In this document: in pieces, positions 44,625-55,089 of the stretch
How the letters are laid out: each line of letters starts with the position of its first letter
Numbering within the stretch: position 1 is the stretch's first letter
Source: Chaetoderma sp. LZ-2023a
Taxonomy: Eukaryota > Mollusca > Caudofoveata > Chaetodermatida > Chaetodermatidae
DNA: 64,000 bases
Direction of reading: 5' to 3'
Assembly: GCA_034401795.1 (NCBI GenBank)
Contig: JAVVLW010001232.1
Span: forward strand, 1-64,000
Notes under the pieces: generated by a model
Seen by the model: the letters and a program-made list of their open reading frames with translations, nothing else
The model's database searches: none
Told to the model about the DNA's origin: nothing
Made by a program: the position numbers and the translations under genes

Positions 44625-44675
44625 ATGTCAGAAAGAGTGGCTTCGCCGGAGGAGGGCTCAGGATCCTTATATCAG
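44625..44675 (+). CDS. DIRS-1 gag exon 1 (17 codons)
   Basis: The ATG at 44625 opens MSERVASPEEGSGSLYQ and ends in CAG|GTGATT, a plausible splice donor, phase 0. DIRS-2 has the same-length exon (54267-54317, MSDAAKSPEDAPGPSHQ) with CAG|GTGTAC. The short protein is conserved while the following sequence is not, which supports real coding plus an intron. Confidence 0.6.
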
Positions 44676-45221
44676 GTGATTTCTAATATATTTTAGCGAA
44701 TTTTTCCCGGTGTAATGTGTTTCCGGGACTCGCGTTTACCGTGATAAGCACCGGTTTTAGTTGTTTTATTTCAACATGGTGCTATATAATACTAATCTCT
44801 CTTTGTGTTTATGTCCATAGGTATCTGTCAGGATATGTAATGGACATCACAGCATCAGAGGGTTTGTTTCTCTCCACCAAGGTTCCATTTCCTACTAATA
44901 CTGTTACATTTTTGTAGGTTATCTAACCAAAAATTCTATGTCCAGTGAGTCGGAGGCCTAGTATAAAGGTCTTCTCACTTTGCCCTCTTGATCCAATTCC
45001 TTCCCCTAGGGTGGAGCGAGTTAAGAGGCGTAGTCTTGGTGGCGTGCTCCAGTTCATCACGTTGGATGGTTTGTCTGTACAAAGTGTCAGGTATCTAATT
45101 AATGATATGAGGTGATGTTAATTATTTAGGAAAATTAACTGTAATTGCCATTGTTATCATTGTTATCATTGTGTATCTGATGGTGTGTAGTCTCAATATC
45201 CATTCCTTTGTCCTGTTTCAG

Positions 45222-47235
45222 AGACCTGGTTGTCCGTCCTGTGGCCGGTTTCTGAAGGATCGGTTTGTCCCCCATTTGTGCTTTAGCTGCAGTCCCTGTG
45301 GACCGCTGCTTAAGTGCGACGTATGTAAGCTATGGGGGGGGGGGGGCGATCTAATGTCTGACTTTTTGTCATTGCAGGCAAAGGATAAGGTAGTGGAGGA
45401 GGAGAGGAAGGTGAAGAGAGAGAGTGTTTCTAAGAAGGGTAAGAGGAAGGCCTCGTCCGCGGTGGACATGGAGGCCTTCCGGTCCGAAATGTTGGGAGAG
45501 ATGCAGAGGACAATAAAGGATTTGGTCCCAGAGTTGCTTCGCAGCATGCTTCCTGGGCCAGATCCTTTGTTGTCCTCAGCATCTGCTTCAGAGCAGGTTA
45601 TCCCCGCCTCTGAATCTACTTTCCGTAGGTCGATTCCGTTGTTTGAGAACGATTCAGAGGTGGCCCCGTTGATGGGGGCATTCCACGACCCTGGCAGCAG
45701 GCTTGGTGCCGCGCCCAGGGGCCGTGGACATTGGTTGTTGCAGGGACCCGCGGTCTGCTCATCAGACCCTGGGTATCCGCACGCCGCAGGTGCCGATACC
45801 TCCTATGGCACCTTCCCTGGCCAGTCCGGGTTAGCTCTCTTTGCTGACCCGGAGCCTAACCTTTCTGGCCAGGAGGAAGAGGATTTCCTGCTAGGGTCGC
45901 CGTCTGGGGACGTGACCATGGAGTACGACGTCTGTGCACCCCTCGCGGGGGATACAGGCGACGTGTTCCATGGTTCTACTCACGCAGGAGTAGAATTCAC
46001 GGTCCAGAAGGTGACCCTTGGCGGTGCTGATGGCCAGCGTTACCGCATACCTCGGCTTGCCGAGAGTGTCGCTGGTGCTGGCCAGGGCCGTTGTGGGGCG
46101 GTGTCTGCCCCTCGCTCTACCACGGCGCCTGCTCCTGGTCAAGCCAGGGAGTTTAGCATGCCTGTTCTTTCGGGCCCGCATGCTTTCCCTGGCTTGCCAG
46201 GGGTATCAGCATATCCGCCGTCAAGCTCTGCTGCGTGCGCTCAGGAGGAAGACGAAGGCCCTCGTCTTGTAGAGCGCTCGCAGCTAGCCACGGAGGAGGA
46301 TTGGTCGGACGCTTGCCAGTGGCTGGTGAGTGTTCGGCCAGATCTGCCCGTGGAGCAGTCGGCTAACCAGCATGATCACAGGCCGTGGTTAGCTGGTAAG
46401 CCGACTGCCAACGCTATGCCATCTCTGCCGCTGGCTGAGCATGTCGTGGACATGTTCGAGGCAGCGGAGACATCCATTAAGGCGAATGGGCGTCTCGCGA
46501 AGGCCCCTCGCGAGGTGGCCAGGCGTTGCGCATCGTGCCCCTGGACTACCAGCGTACTACCAGTACGGTGTGGTGCCCAAGCCGAGCGTCGATGACCGCG
46601 CGGCTTTGGGCGAAGATGCGTGGCCAGGCTCCCGTTCTGACACGGGTGTCCTGTGCTCGAACGCGTTGCATTCGACAAATACTGCGCTGCGTGATGCGGA
46701 GGAGAGTGGGAGAGCGTCGATTGCTGCTCTGTCCCACGTCTCCCAGCTGTTACAGGGGGTGGTAACGGCATCCGCATCGCGCCAGCCAAGCCCGGTCACA
46801 GTCCAAAGAGCCATCCAGGATGGTATCAACCTGGCTCTGGACTGCTTGACGCGGGCGGTGACCAGGAGTGTCCGGGCGAGGCGCACGTTTGCCTTGGACA
46901 ATCTGTGCCCGTCCCAGGACCTGTACAATAGGCTACTGCGTACGCCTATGACAGGTCCTGGTCTCTTTGGAGGTGAGGGATGTAGGCACCTCCAGGAGAC
47001 GGTGACTTTGGTCAACAACCAGAGGGCGCTGCGCGAACAATTTGAAGTGCTCCGTCGGGAGCGCGTTCGCGCAGCACCCCCTGCGTATCGTCCCCTGCAG
47101 GCTCGAGGTGGAGGTGGCCAGGTCAGAGGCCAGCCACCATCGCAGCGTCGGCCTAGGCCACGTGCGATTCGGCCAGCAGCGAGGGGAGCGCAGGCTCCCC
47201 AGGCGCAGCCAGTCAGGCAGCCACCCGCGCACTGA
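45222..47235 (+). pseudogene. DIRS-1 gag-like protein
   Basis: Probable nucleocapsid/capsid protein. The exon 2 acceptor TTTCAG precedes 45222. It begins with a cysteine cluster (RPGCPSCGRF, HLCFSCSPCGPLLKCDVC) that could bind zinc. A G run follows, then a charged helix (AKDKVVEEERKVKRESVSKK) and DMEAFRSEMLGEMQRTIKDL. A Pro/Gly-rich middle leads to ATEEDWSDACQWLVSVRPDL and VVDMFEAAETSIKANGRLAK (frame 1, to 46595). The frame changes near 46540, after which YYQYGVVPKPSVDDRAALGE, RAIQDGINLALDC and LCPSQDLYNRLLRTPMTGPG run to 47235. The same blocks occur in DIRS-2. The frameshift makes this copy defective. Confidence 0.82.
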
Positions 47236-47405
47236 GGTGCGCGCGGTGCTGGGCGTGGCGCGCGGGGGATCTGGTCGCGGTAATCATGCCTGATGGGCCG
47301 GTTACCACGGTGGGAACCACTCCGGTGTTTCTGGCCGAGAACACAGTGCCACTCTCGCACTCCTTATGTCCACCTCTCTCCCTAGGTGGGCCGGTGGGTG
47401 GCTGA

Positions 47406-48422
47406 TTGGCCGACCACTTGCCAGAGTGGAAGCGGTTGACTCAGGACCATTTAGTCTTGCGATGGCTTTCAGTCGGGTATCATCTCGTGCCGATCTGGAC
47501 TCCGATTCCGAGAGATCCAGATCAACGGTTGTGTATCGAGGAGGAGATAAATTCCCTCATACAAAAAGAAGCTATTCAGCCGGCGCAGACGTGCCCGGGC
47601 TTCTATTCAACCGTGTTCTTAGTAACAAGAAACACCAGAGGGTGGAGGCCGATTCTCAACCTCAAGCCATTGAACAAGTTCATAGAGACGCCCAGTTTCA
47701 AGATGGAGACTGTGCGCTCGGTGTTGGCGGGGTTAGAGCGGGGAATGTGGACAGCTTCAATAGATTTGAAGGATGCTTATTTCCACATTCCCATAGAGAG
47801 GAGTTTCCGTCGCTTCCTGAGATTTGCATTCCAGGGCAGACAGTGGGAATTCAGGGTATTACCCTTCGGAATTTCCACGGCTCCTCGGGTCTTCACCCGT
47901 GTGGTTCTCGCGATCACTGCATACCTCCGCAGGAGAAGCATAGCAGTCAACACGTACATAGACGACTGGCTGTTGAAAGCACACACCCAGGAAACGTTAT
48001 CGGCCAATCTGGAGATTGTTTTGAAAACTCTCACAGACTTTGGCTGGATAATCAATTTCCAAAAATCAGAGCTGACTCCATCCCAGAAGTTTGTTTACCT
48101 GGGCATGTTCTTCGATCTGGAGACGGGATATGTTTATCCTACTCACAAGAGGGTTCAGAGACTCATCTCAGTAATACAGTCGGTGTGCGACAGTCGTCAT
48201 GTCCTGGCACTGGTTTACTTGAGAATGCTGGGTTTGATGGTTTCATTGGAACCAGTCATTCCGCAGGCTGCCTTACGCAGGCGCCCGATCCAGTTGTTTC
48301 TCATGACACAGTGGACCCAGAGTTCAGGTTCGCTGGACTCGAATGTGTCAGTGTTGGCGCCTCTAATTCACCACCTGCAATGGTGGTTGAATATAGAGAA
48401 TCTCTTGCCGGGGTTTTGCTAA
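47406..48422 (+). pseudogene. DIRS-1 reverse transcriptase
   Basis: RT of DIRS type, intact over its core. CIEEEINSLIQKEAIQPA (43-60), PGFYSTVFLVTRNTRGWRP (64-82), NLKPLN (85-90), ASIDLKDAYFHIPI (117-130, first Asp D120), VLPFGISTAPRVFTRV (151-166) and TYIDDWLLKAHT (183-194, catalytic YIDD at 47955-47966). It continues in frame to ENLLPGF and then stops at 48422, because RNase H (next feature) is in another frame. In DIRS-2 the two domains share a frame, so a frameshift near 48410 is a mutation in this copy. Confidence 0.92.
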
Positions 48423-49387
48423 CCTCTCCCCACCCTCAGGTGACTGTGTATACAGATGCATCGATGGAGGGGTGGGGAGCTTGTCTGGAAGAGTCCACAA
48501 TATCAGGGCTTTGGGATCTGGAACAGTCGAAGGAACATATCAATCTACTGGAACTAAGAGCAGTAGTCCTGGGCCTGGAACATTTCTTACAGAAAGTTCA
48601 GGTCAAGATTGTTCTTATTCGATCAGACAACTCAACAGTAGTGACTTACATAAACCGCCAGGGCGGAACGAAGTCACCCAGTCTCTGTATGATGACATGG
48701 AAACTGCTTTGTTGGTGCCTGAATCACAGGATTACCTTGAAAGCAGTTCATATTCCGGGAAGGCTAAATCTGCTAGCAGACTCATTGAGCCGAAGGATGA
48801 GTGTTTTACCCACGGAATGGCAACTAAATCAATGTGTGGCGGATCATCTGTTCGACCATTGGGGGAAGCCCAACATCGATTTGTTCGCAACGAAGAAGAA
48901 TGCGAAGATGACGACGTACGTCTCTCCGATTCCAGACCCAAGCGCTTTCGCAACAGATGCGTTAGCTATCAGCTGGGCGGGAATGTATGCATACGCATTC
49001 CCTCCAGCAATCCTGATTCCAAAGGTGCTTCAGAAAATCAGGCAGCAGGAGTGCCAAGTGCTTCTGATCGCCCCGGATTGGCCAAGCCGATCGTGGTATA
49101 CGGATCTGCTGGACCTTCTGGTCTGCAATCCGGTTCCTCTGCCTCTGATGGACGACCTTATCTTCCAGGGCAAGGCCCTTCACGACAATCCGTCAATGTT
49201 CCAATTGACTGCGTGGATGTTGTCAAGGAATCTAGAATTAAGGAGGGCTTTTCTGAGCAAGTGGCCATGTTTATGGCCAAAGCCAGGAGGGGGTCAACCT
49301 CCAGAGCATATAACTATAAAATCAACAGATTTGCAGAGTGGTGCTCAAAAAGATGTATTGATCCAATGGATTCATCTATTCAGGTAG
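48423..49387 (+). pseudogene. DIRS-1 RNase H and methyltransferase-like segment
   Basis: One frame. RNase H: VTVYTDASMEGWGACLEEST (acidic D at the start), INLLELRAVVLGLEHFL (Glu) and IRSDNSTVVTYINRQGG (Asp), then HIPGRLNLLADSLSRR near 48800. Next is the DIRS-typical segment KPNIDLFATKKNAKMTTYVS, DALAISWAGMYAYAFPPAIL and LLIAPDWPSRSWYTDLLDLL, often compared with Dam methyltransferases. The stop at 49387 overlaps the recombinase ORF in another frame. It primes and processes the cDNA; the methylase role is unproven. Confidence 0.88.
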
Positions 49388-50191
49388 TAGCTGATTTCCT
49401 CTGTCACCTATATGATGCCTATAGCCTCAAGCCTAACTCTATTGCTGGTTATAAGTCAGCTTTAATGACTGTTATCCCTTGCTTGGCTAATAGGGGGAGT
49501 GATGAAGTAAGTACATTAAATGTATTAATTAAAGGCATGGGCAATCTAAGACCAAGGAATCCACCACTGATTCCAGCTTGGAGTTTATCTCTGGTGCTTC
49601 ATTTACTAGCAGATAAGCCTTTTGAACCACTTAGTTCCATTTCTATGAAAATGTTGACTCTTAAAACTGTATTTTTAATTGCTGCGGCCTCGGCTAGGCG
49701 TAGGAGTGAGATTCACGCCTTATCAGCCGAGGATGACCGTTTTGTGGTTACAGGGGAAGGCCTTAAGCTTCTACCTAGTAGGATTAATTTCTTGGCTAAG
49801 AATCAGTCATTGAAATATCCAGGTCAACCTATTTTTTGCCAGCTTTAACTAGATATGATCCTAATTCTAAAGCATGGTGCCCCGTCGGCGTACCGGTCAG
49901 TCAGCGTTATGGTTGTCATATATTGAACCCCATGGCAGGGCGTCTAAGGACACCATTTCCAGGTGGATTGTAGAATGTATTCAGTTTTGTCACAAATCCG
50001 CGACCGGGAGACAGGTTGATGTGGCCAAGGCTCACAGTGTCCGTGGCGTCGTGGCATCCACTGCCCTGTTTAGTGGGGTCCCTGTGGATGACATTATGTC
50101 CGTGGCTCAGTGGCACTGTGAGTCAAGTTTTACAGACCATTACCTCCATGACACCTCTAATCCTCTCGCCATGTCGATTTTGAAACAATAA
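49225..50191 (+). pseudogene. DIRS-1 tyrosine recombinase, broken
   Basis: Integrates circular cDNA by site-specific recombination without target duplication. The N-terminal SAM-like part has FMAKARRGSTSRAYNYKINR and FAEWCSKR. Box I Arg is in ASARRRSEIHALSAED (about 49689-49735). The frame then fails after LKYPGQPIF (49848 stop) at a T run, and about 40 bp matching DIRS-2 are missing. In another frame the rest survives: SALWLSYIEPHGRASKDTIS, AHSVRGVVASTALF (His-x-x-Arg at 50033-50044), SVAQWH and the catalytic Tyr in FTDHYLHD (50141-50143). All active-site residues are visible, but the gene is split. Confidence 0.9.
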
Positions 50192-50724
50192 TCGCCTGTA
50201 TGTTTTATGAGGAGCGTTTCCTCGTTGCTTATATATTTCGCAATTAAGTAATGGTAACAACCACTTGTCGGGACTGCATCAGGTTTCACTACGGGGGACA
50301 TAATGACAGCTTCCAAGTTCAACAAGGTCAGTCTTGTTTATGTGTTGTTCATTGTTAATTGTATTGTCACGTTACCCATTTTTATTAATATGGTGATGGT
50401 TTGTGTGGGATGTGGTTCATAGAGAGTATACGAAAATGGAGCCTTTTCGTATCTGTCCTGTAGTACGTGGCACTAGTACGTAGAGAGCGTATAGGACATT
50501 GAGGTCATCTAGTCTTCCTCCCAGGAAGGGGGGGGGGGGGGAGCGCATATGACATTCGGTCATCTCTCATGCATCGGTTGTGTTATCCGATGATTTGTAA
50601 AATCCTGACTGTGTTCTCACACAGTTTCAGACGGTTTTAAGTGCCTTAAACGCGTGACAGCGTATAGGGAAGAGCTGGTCTTTTGACCTCGCCTCCCTCC
50701 CGCCGAATTCACTGTCGAATTCTG

Positions 50725-50816
50725 GCAATATCAAAAGTATTAGGGAGGTAAGTATACTCTTGATGTGAAATAAACGAAATCAAGGATTTCTTTTTTCACG
50801 AGAGAGTTGATACTTA
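50725..50816 (+). repeat. DIRS-1 internal complementary region (ICR)
   Basis: 50725-50767 is the inverse of 44351-44393; 50769-50816 is the perfect inverse of 52254-52301. The two joined extremities serve as template to close the circular cDNA in the accepted DIRS replication model. The CACATC/TTT junction marks the element ends. Confidence 0.95.
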
Positions 50817-51998
50817 TATGATACTTGAATTATTGTGCTGAAAGTTATAAAAATTAGTTTCATAAATTTCTACATTCAATCAAGCAAATAAAATTATTAT
50901 GTATTGCCTTCTAATACTTCTGCTGTCAATTTTAGAGGCGTTGCTAAAAGAGTTGCATACCAGCAACAGCTGAATGCAACACAGTTTAAAATTGATACCA
51001 GCTAGTCAACAAATAAGACATTGAATATTGTAGACTAACCATTCAGCATTAAAAGGTATACAGCCTACTTGCTGTCCATTAAAGGCCAGACTTGTGCCAT
51101 AATTATGCCCTTTGTCCAGTAATCTGCACAATCAACAAGAATAGACTACAAATGGTGAGGCAGGTGTGCAATTAGCAGGGCATAAGTTACCTTTTACAAG
51201 TTTATACCTGGATAAAGAATACTTACAGAATTAGTTGTAAACATGTCACAGGTGGAATTTTCCTGTATGCCTTATATTATAATTTATGTAATGTTTGACC
51301 AACTGCTTTTAACCCTTTCATTCTCTAAGTAACACAAACAATATATACTGACCATATTGGTATCCATGTAGACTCTGATGATTAATTGCTAAAGTAATTT
51401 GACTCAGGGTTGTTGCTGTCTAAACAGCAACCACTTTTGATTAAATTATTCTCAAAATAATCATCCAAATTTACAGGGAATTACTTGCGTAATAATCAGA
51501 TTCTGGAACATGGAAATGAAAGATAATTCATTATTTCTATTATGGCTCTCCACCTGCTGTTATGTAAAAGCTATTTCTGTTTATTGACATGGTGATGAAT
51601 GGGTAAATTTCTGTATAAATGTGAGCTGAAAGTTGTGTGGAGGGAGAGCGAATGACAGAAGAGTGTGTTGGTCCTAACTTGACCACACTAGTAAGACCAG
51701 AATAAAACTGTAACTGCTGAATGTATAAGTACAACTGATGATTATTGAACGATGAAATTTTACTGAAAAACAAGTTATTTAACATTTAGTCTGCGTTGTT
51801 GTTCATATTTAAGAAGTAATCAACCAGCTGTGGGGCTGTCAGTCAATCAGCCAACAAGTAGTAATCAGCCAGTCCATCAGTCAGTCCATCAGAGTCATAC
51901 TAAGATAGACATTTATATCAGTCCATTGGGCAGTCCTTCCATCTGCTGACCCACGGTTAGAGCTAAGTCCCCCCCCCCCTGGACAAAAAGGGAGTTAC
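50817..51998. mobile_element. 1.18-kb insertion between DIRS-1 ICR and right ITR, 8-bp target duplication
   Basis: GATACTTA occurs at 50809-50816 and 51999-52006. In DIRS-2 the equivalent sequence (AGTTGATACTTACC) is uninterrupted, so the intervening 1182 bp are foreign. No transposase and no convincing TIR were found. It contains a TTAA-type MITE (51309-51528), TCAGTC-rich tandem repeats (about 51845-51895) and a C run (51970-51979). An 8-bp duplication would suit a hAT-type non-autonomous element. Confidence 0.7.
51309..51528. mobile_element. TTAA-type MITE, diverged relative of the 43.6-kb copy
   Basis: Starts TTAACCCTTTCATTCTC. It has a central hairpin (GTTGCTGTCTAAACAGCAAC) flanked by AATTTGACTC and GATTAAATTATT, as in 43598-43806. 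It ends near GAAATGAAAGATAA. Ends are degenerate. Confidence 0.55.
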
Positions 51999-52006
51999 GA
52001 TACTTA

Positions 52007-52301
52007 CCTCCCTAGATACGGACCCGGCTTCTCCACCCCACAGAGGCTCGGTCTTCAGGCTCTTATTAGTTGCATGTGTGTCAGCCAATAAATTAGTCAG
52101 AGGAAGTAGTAGTCGACGCATGCGCGGTGGTGGGGCTGGCATCCGCCGGACTGCCTCTGTCTACCTGCCCAGTAGGGGCACCTAACTGTTTTTAATCTGA
52201 GTGTTTTATTGAGTGAACGCCAATATTTAGCAATATCAAAAGTATTAGGGAGGTAAGTATCAACTCTCTCGTGAAAAAAGAAATCCTTGATTTCGTTTAT
52301 T
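52007..52301 (+). repeat. DIRS-1 right inverted terminal repeat
   Basis: Contains the inverse of the left ITR (GCATGCGCGGTGGTGGGGCT, GGCATCCGCCGGACT, CCCAGTAGGGGCACCTAACT) and ends GTATCAACTCTCTCGTG ... GATTTCGTTTATT. A ~75-bp lead (CTCCCTAGATACGGACCCGG) is right-side specific. Confidence 0.9.
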
Positions 52302-52500
52302 CCGTTTGTAAATTATCAAAAATGTTTTCTCTTAGCCTGCAAATGGATATTTTTCAAGACCACTGCAAAGGCTGTTCAGGGCTCGAAAATTAGAAAAATA
52401 TTGTGTTGCCCCCAGGGGCAAGTATGCCATTTAACTTAGGGTGCCCGACTGTACTCCCAGGTTGCCCCATTTCTATAAATTCTGTTGAAAATATGTATTA
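52302..52500. other. Flank with partial ~85-bp repeat copy
   Basis: 52306-52334 (TTATCAAAAATGTTTTCTCTTAGCC) is a partial member of the repeat at 9.1, 37.5 and 43.9 kb. The left flank of DIRS-1 carries a member about 390 bp away (43873-43956). Confidence 0.45.
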
Positions 52501-53982
52501 TTAGCTCACCTGGCCTAAAAAGCCAAGTCAGCTTATAACATGGCGACCATCCGTCCGTCCATCATCCGTCAACTTTTCCTTTGAACTACTTCTCAAGAAC
52601 CACTGGGCCGATTTCAATTATATTTGGCAGGAAGCATCCTTAGGACATATAGATCCAAGTTTGTTCAAATGAAGCCGATCGGCCAATATGGCCGGTGGCC
52701 AGCTTGGATTTCGGCCGATTTTAGGAAACGTCTTTGAGAATCTTCTTCTCTGAAACGGCTTGTCGAATCAATTCAAAACTCATGAAACGTCATCATGGGT
52801 AAGAGGTAAGCCAAGCTTGTTCAGGAGGACTTGATTCACCAAATGATTCGGTGGCCATCTTGGATGACATAGTTTTCTTGAAAATGACTTCTCCAGAGCC
52901 GCTGAAGGGTTCAGGCCATAATTTGGAAGATAGGATTAGGGACTAAGCACCATTAAAGTTTGTTCAAGGGAAGTTGATCCGTCAAAAAACATGGCTGCCG
53001 TTGGCCAATCAAAATGTAGCGTGTTTGGCAGCCATATTGGATTATTTTATTTGATGGATTTTGAGGCCAAAATTGGTTCTGTATATGTTTTCCTGCCAAA
53101 GGCTCCTTCCCATACTAAAGCAATGGGAAAGTTAAAATGTCTTCTCGAGAACTACTAGGTCGATTTCAGTTATATTTGGCAGCAAGCATCCTTAGGAGTT
53201 TGTTCAAATGAACCTGATCGGCCAATTTAGGCAGTGGCCATCTTGGATTTCGGCCGATTTTAGGAAACGTCTTTAAAAATCTTCTTTTCTAAAACCGCTG
53301 GGGGAATCGATTCAAAACTCATGAAACATCATCTAGGGCAAGAGTTTAGCCATGTTTGTTCAAGAGGACTTGATTGACCAAATGGTTCGGCGCCATCTTG
53401 GATGACCTAGTTTTCCCGAAATCGACTTCTAGAACCACTGAAGTGATCAGGCCGAAATTGTGGAGATATGATTGGAGACTAAGGGCCATTAAAGTTTGTT
53501 CAAGGGAAGGTAATCCATAGAAAAAAACATGGCCGCTGTGATCCAATCAAAATGTAGCGTGTTTGACGGCCATATTGAATTTTTTATTTTTATGGATTTT
53601 GAGGCCGAAATTGGTTTTATATGTTTGTGTGTATTCTGATTTCATATTTACCATTTTTGAAATTGTCGGATAAACGGTTTGGCAGCCATCTTGGATCTTT
53701 TTCTTGCCAAAAACTCCCATACACATGTACTAAAGCAATGGGGAATTTAAAATGTCTTTTCGAGAATCACTGGACTGATTTCAAGTATATTTGGCAGGAA
53801 GCATTCTTATGGCATATAGGTCCCTATTTGTTCAAACAAAGCCGATCGGCCAGTTTGGTTGGTGGCCATCTTGGATTTTGGTCAGTTTTTAGAAATGTCT
53901 TTAAAAATCTTCCCCGAAACCGCTTGGGGATCAATTCAAGACGCATGAAATATCATCTAGGGCAAGAGCTGCACCAAGTTTT
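52501..53982. repeat. ~550-620-bp tandem repeat array (left part, interrupted by DIRS-2)
   Basis: Opens with a hairpin (AGCTCACCTGGCC...GCCAAGTCAGCTT). Repeated landmarks are TATATTTGGCAGGAAGCATC (near 52620, 53170, 53787), GGTGGCCATCTTGGAT, GATCGGCCAATTT, AACATGGCCGCCGTGG and AAATGTAGCGTGTTTGGC. ORFs across it are repeat-driven and not conserved in frame. Related tracts are at 60705-60930 and 62679-64000. Confidence 0.9.
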
Positions 53983-53985
53983 TTT

Positions 53986-54170
53986 ACATCAAGAGTATAC
54001 TTACCACCCTATTACTTCATGATATTTCCTAAATATCGACCTAGCTTCAATAATACTCAGAATTAAAAAGAAACCGCCCCCACTGGGCAGGTTACACAAC
54101 TGACAGACCAGCGGATGTACAGCCCAACCTCGCACATGCGCAGGACTGACTCATCCTCTTGTTAAAATAT
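53986..54170 (+). repeat. DIRS-2 left inverted terminal repeat
   Basis: ACATCAAGAGTATACTTACC, then ATATTTCCTAAATATCGACC, AGAAACCGCCCCCACTGGGC and CAACTGACAGACCAGCGGAT; inverse of about 60505-60665. Confidence 0.9.
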
Positions 54171-54266
54171 TGACCTGCCATTGCAACACGCTTTTTAGCC
54201 TTGCTTTTGCTTTCTTTCTTTTTGAAGCTTTGAGTTGTTTTGCAACTTGTTTGACTGTTTATTAGT

Positions 54267-54317
54267 ATGTCTGATGCTGCCAAGTCGCCGGAGGATGCTC
54301 CCGGTCCAAGCCATCAG
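54267..54317 (+). CDS. DIRS-2 gag exon 1 (17 codons)
   Basis: MSDAAKSPEDAPGPSHQ followed by CAG|GTGTAC. Same length, phase and start context as the DIRS-1 exon. The acceptor candidate is TCTTTTCAG|AG at 55089/55090, also phase 0. Confidence 0.6.
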
Positions 54318-55089
54318 GTGTACTTTAGTAAATTTATTGCTAAAAAATTTGCGTGTTGACTCGGATGGTATTTCCGGGATTCGCGCTATCTGGTGGATAC
54401 GTCTTTATTAGGCCAGCTCTTTTATGGGGAGGCCTATATATTAGCTAACGTATGTTGTGCTTTATTTTTCAGACACAGCTGATATTTGAAGGGTATCCTT
54501 TTATTTAAACAATATTTATACTTGGTTTCTGGGTCCTTCTATTTTATTATGAGTTTGCTGAGGGAGTTATTACCATAAGAAGTAATTTCTCCGCATTCTC
54601 CCCCAACCACAGGGTTTTTGGACTCAGGATCAGGTATTCCTGTGTTGTTTATCAGATTTCACTCGTCCTCAGAAGTCATCTTATGAGGTTATTTAGGAGA
54701 GAAAAAATTTCAGTCATTTTATTTCTAAATATTTTAGAAGTTTTTTGACTGAGTGTTGAGTTATTTATCTCTCTTGATGGTTTGCATAGGTTCATTGTGT
54801 TTATAAAGTTCAAATACTAATGAATCTGTGTTTTGAGCTGTGATGTCTAAAAAATTCGCCTCTCAAGTATTCAAGTTCAAATTCTTATGTCTCCCTTGTC
54901 TTCTTAAAGAAGTATAACATGGTTTTAGGATTTGTTTACTTTTTGTCAGCCCTATAGTTTTTTCTATGGGCCTGGCTTATCTTTCATTTGATGGTCAAAT
55001 GTTTTCGTTATGGATCTTATTAGCCTTCTGCAATTGGTTTTTTGGTTCGTCATAACTAAAAATAATTGTTTCCGTTTGTGTCTTTTCAG

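Larger units (their letters stand above)
44348..52301 (+). mobile_element. DIRS-type tyrosine-recombinase retrotransposon, copy 1 (DIRS-1)
   Basis: Left inverted terminal repeat from 44351, right one ending about 52301. The internal complementary region at 50725-50816 is the reverse complement of the left extremity (43 bp, one mismatch) joined to that of the right extremity (48 bp, perfect), which is the defining DIRS layout. Internal genes in order: gag, RT, RNase H, methyltransferase-like segment, tyrosine recombinase. No long terminal direct repeats or integrase are present. The 8-kb length includes a 1.18-kb foreign insert (50817-51998). Each gene has at least one disruption. Confidence 0.95.

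Noticed and set aside
45171-45221. Start of DIRS-1 gag at 45171
   Set aside because: It begins with GTG in intron-like sequence; the conserved ATG at 44625 with a splice to 45222 is better supported by DIRS-2.
48400-48450. Programmed frameshift between DIRS-1 RT and RNase H
   Set aside because: In DIRS-2 both domains share a frame, so the shift in DIRS-1 is more simply a mutation.
53621-54022. 133-codon plus-strand ORF across the tandem repeat
   Set aside because: Related frames in other repeat units (52.6, 62.7 kb) are not open over the same span; it is repeat-driven.
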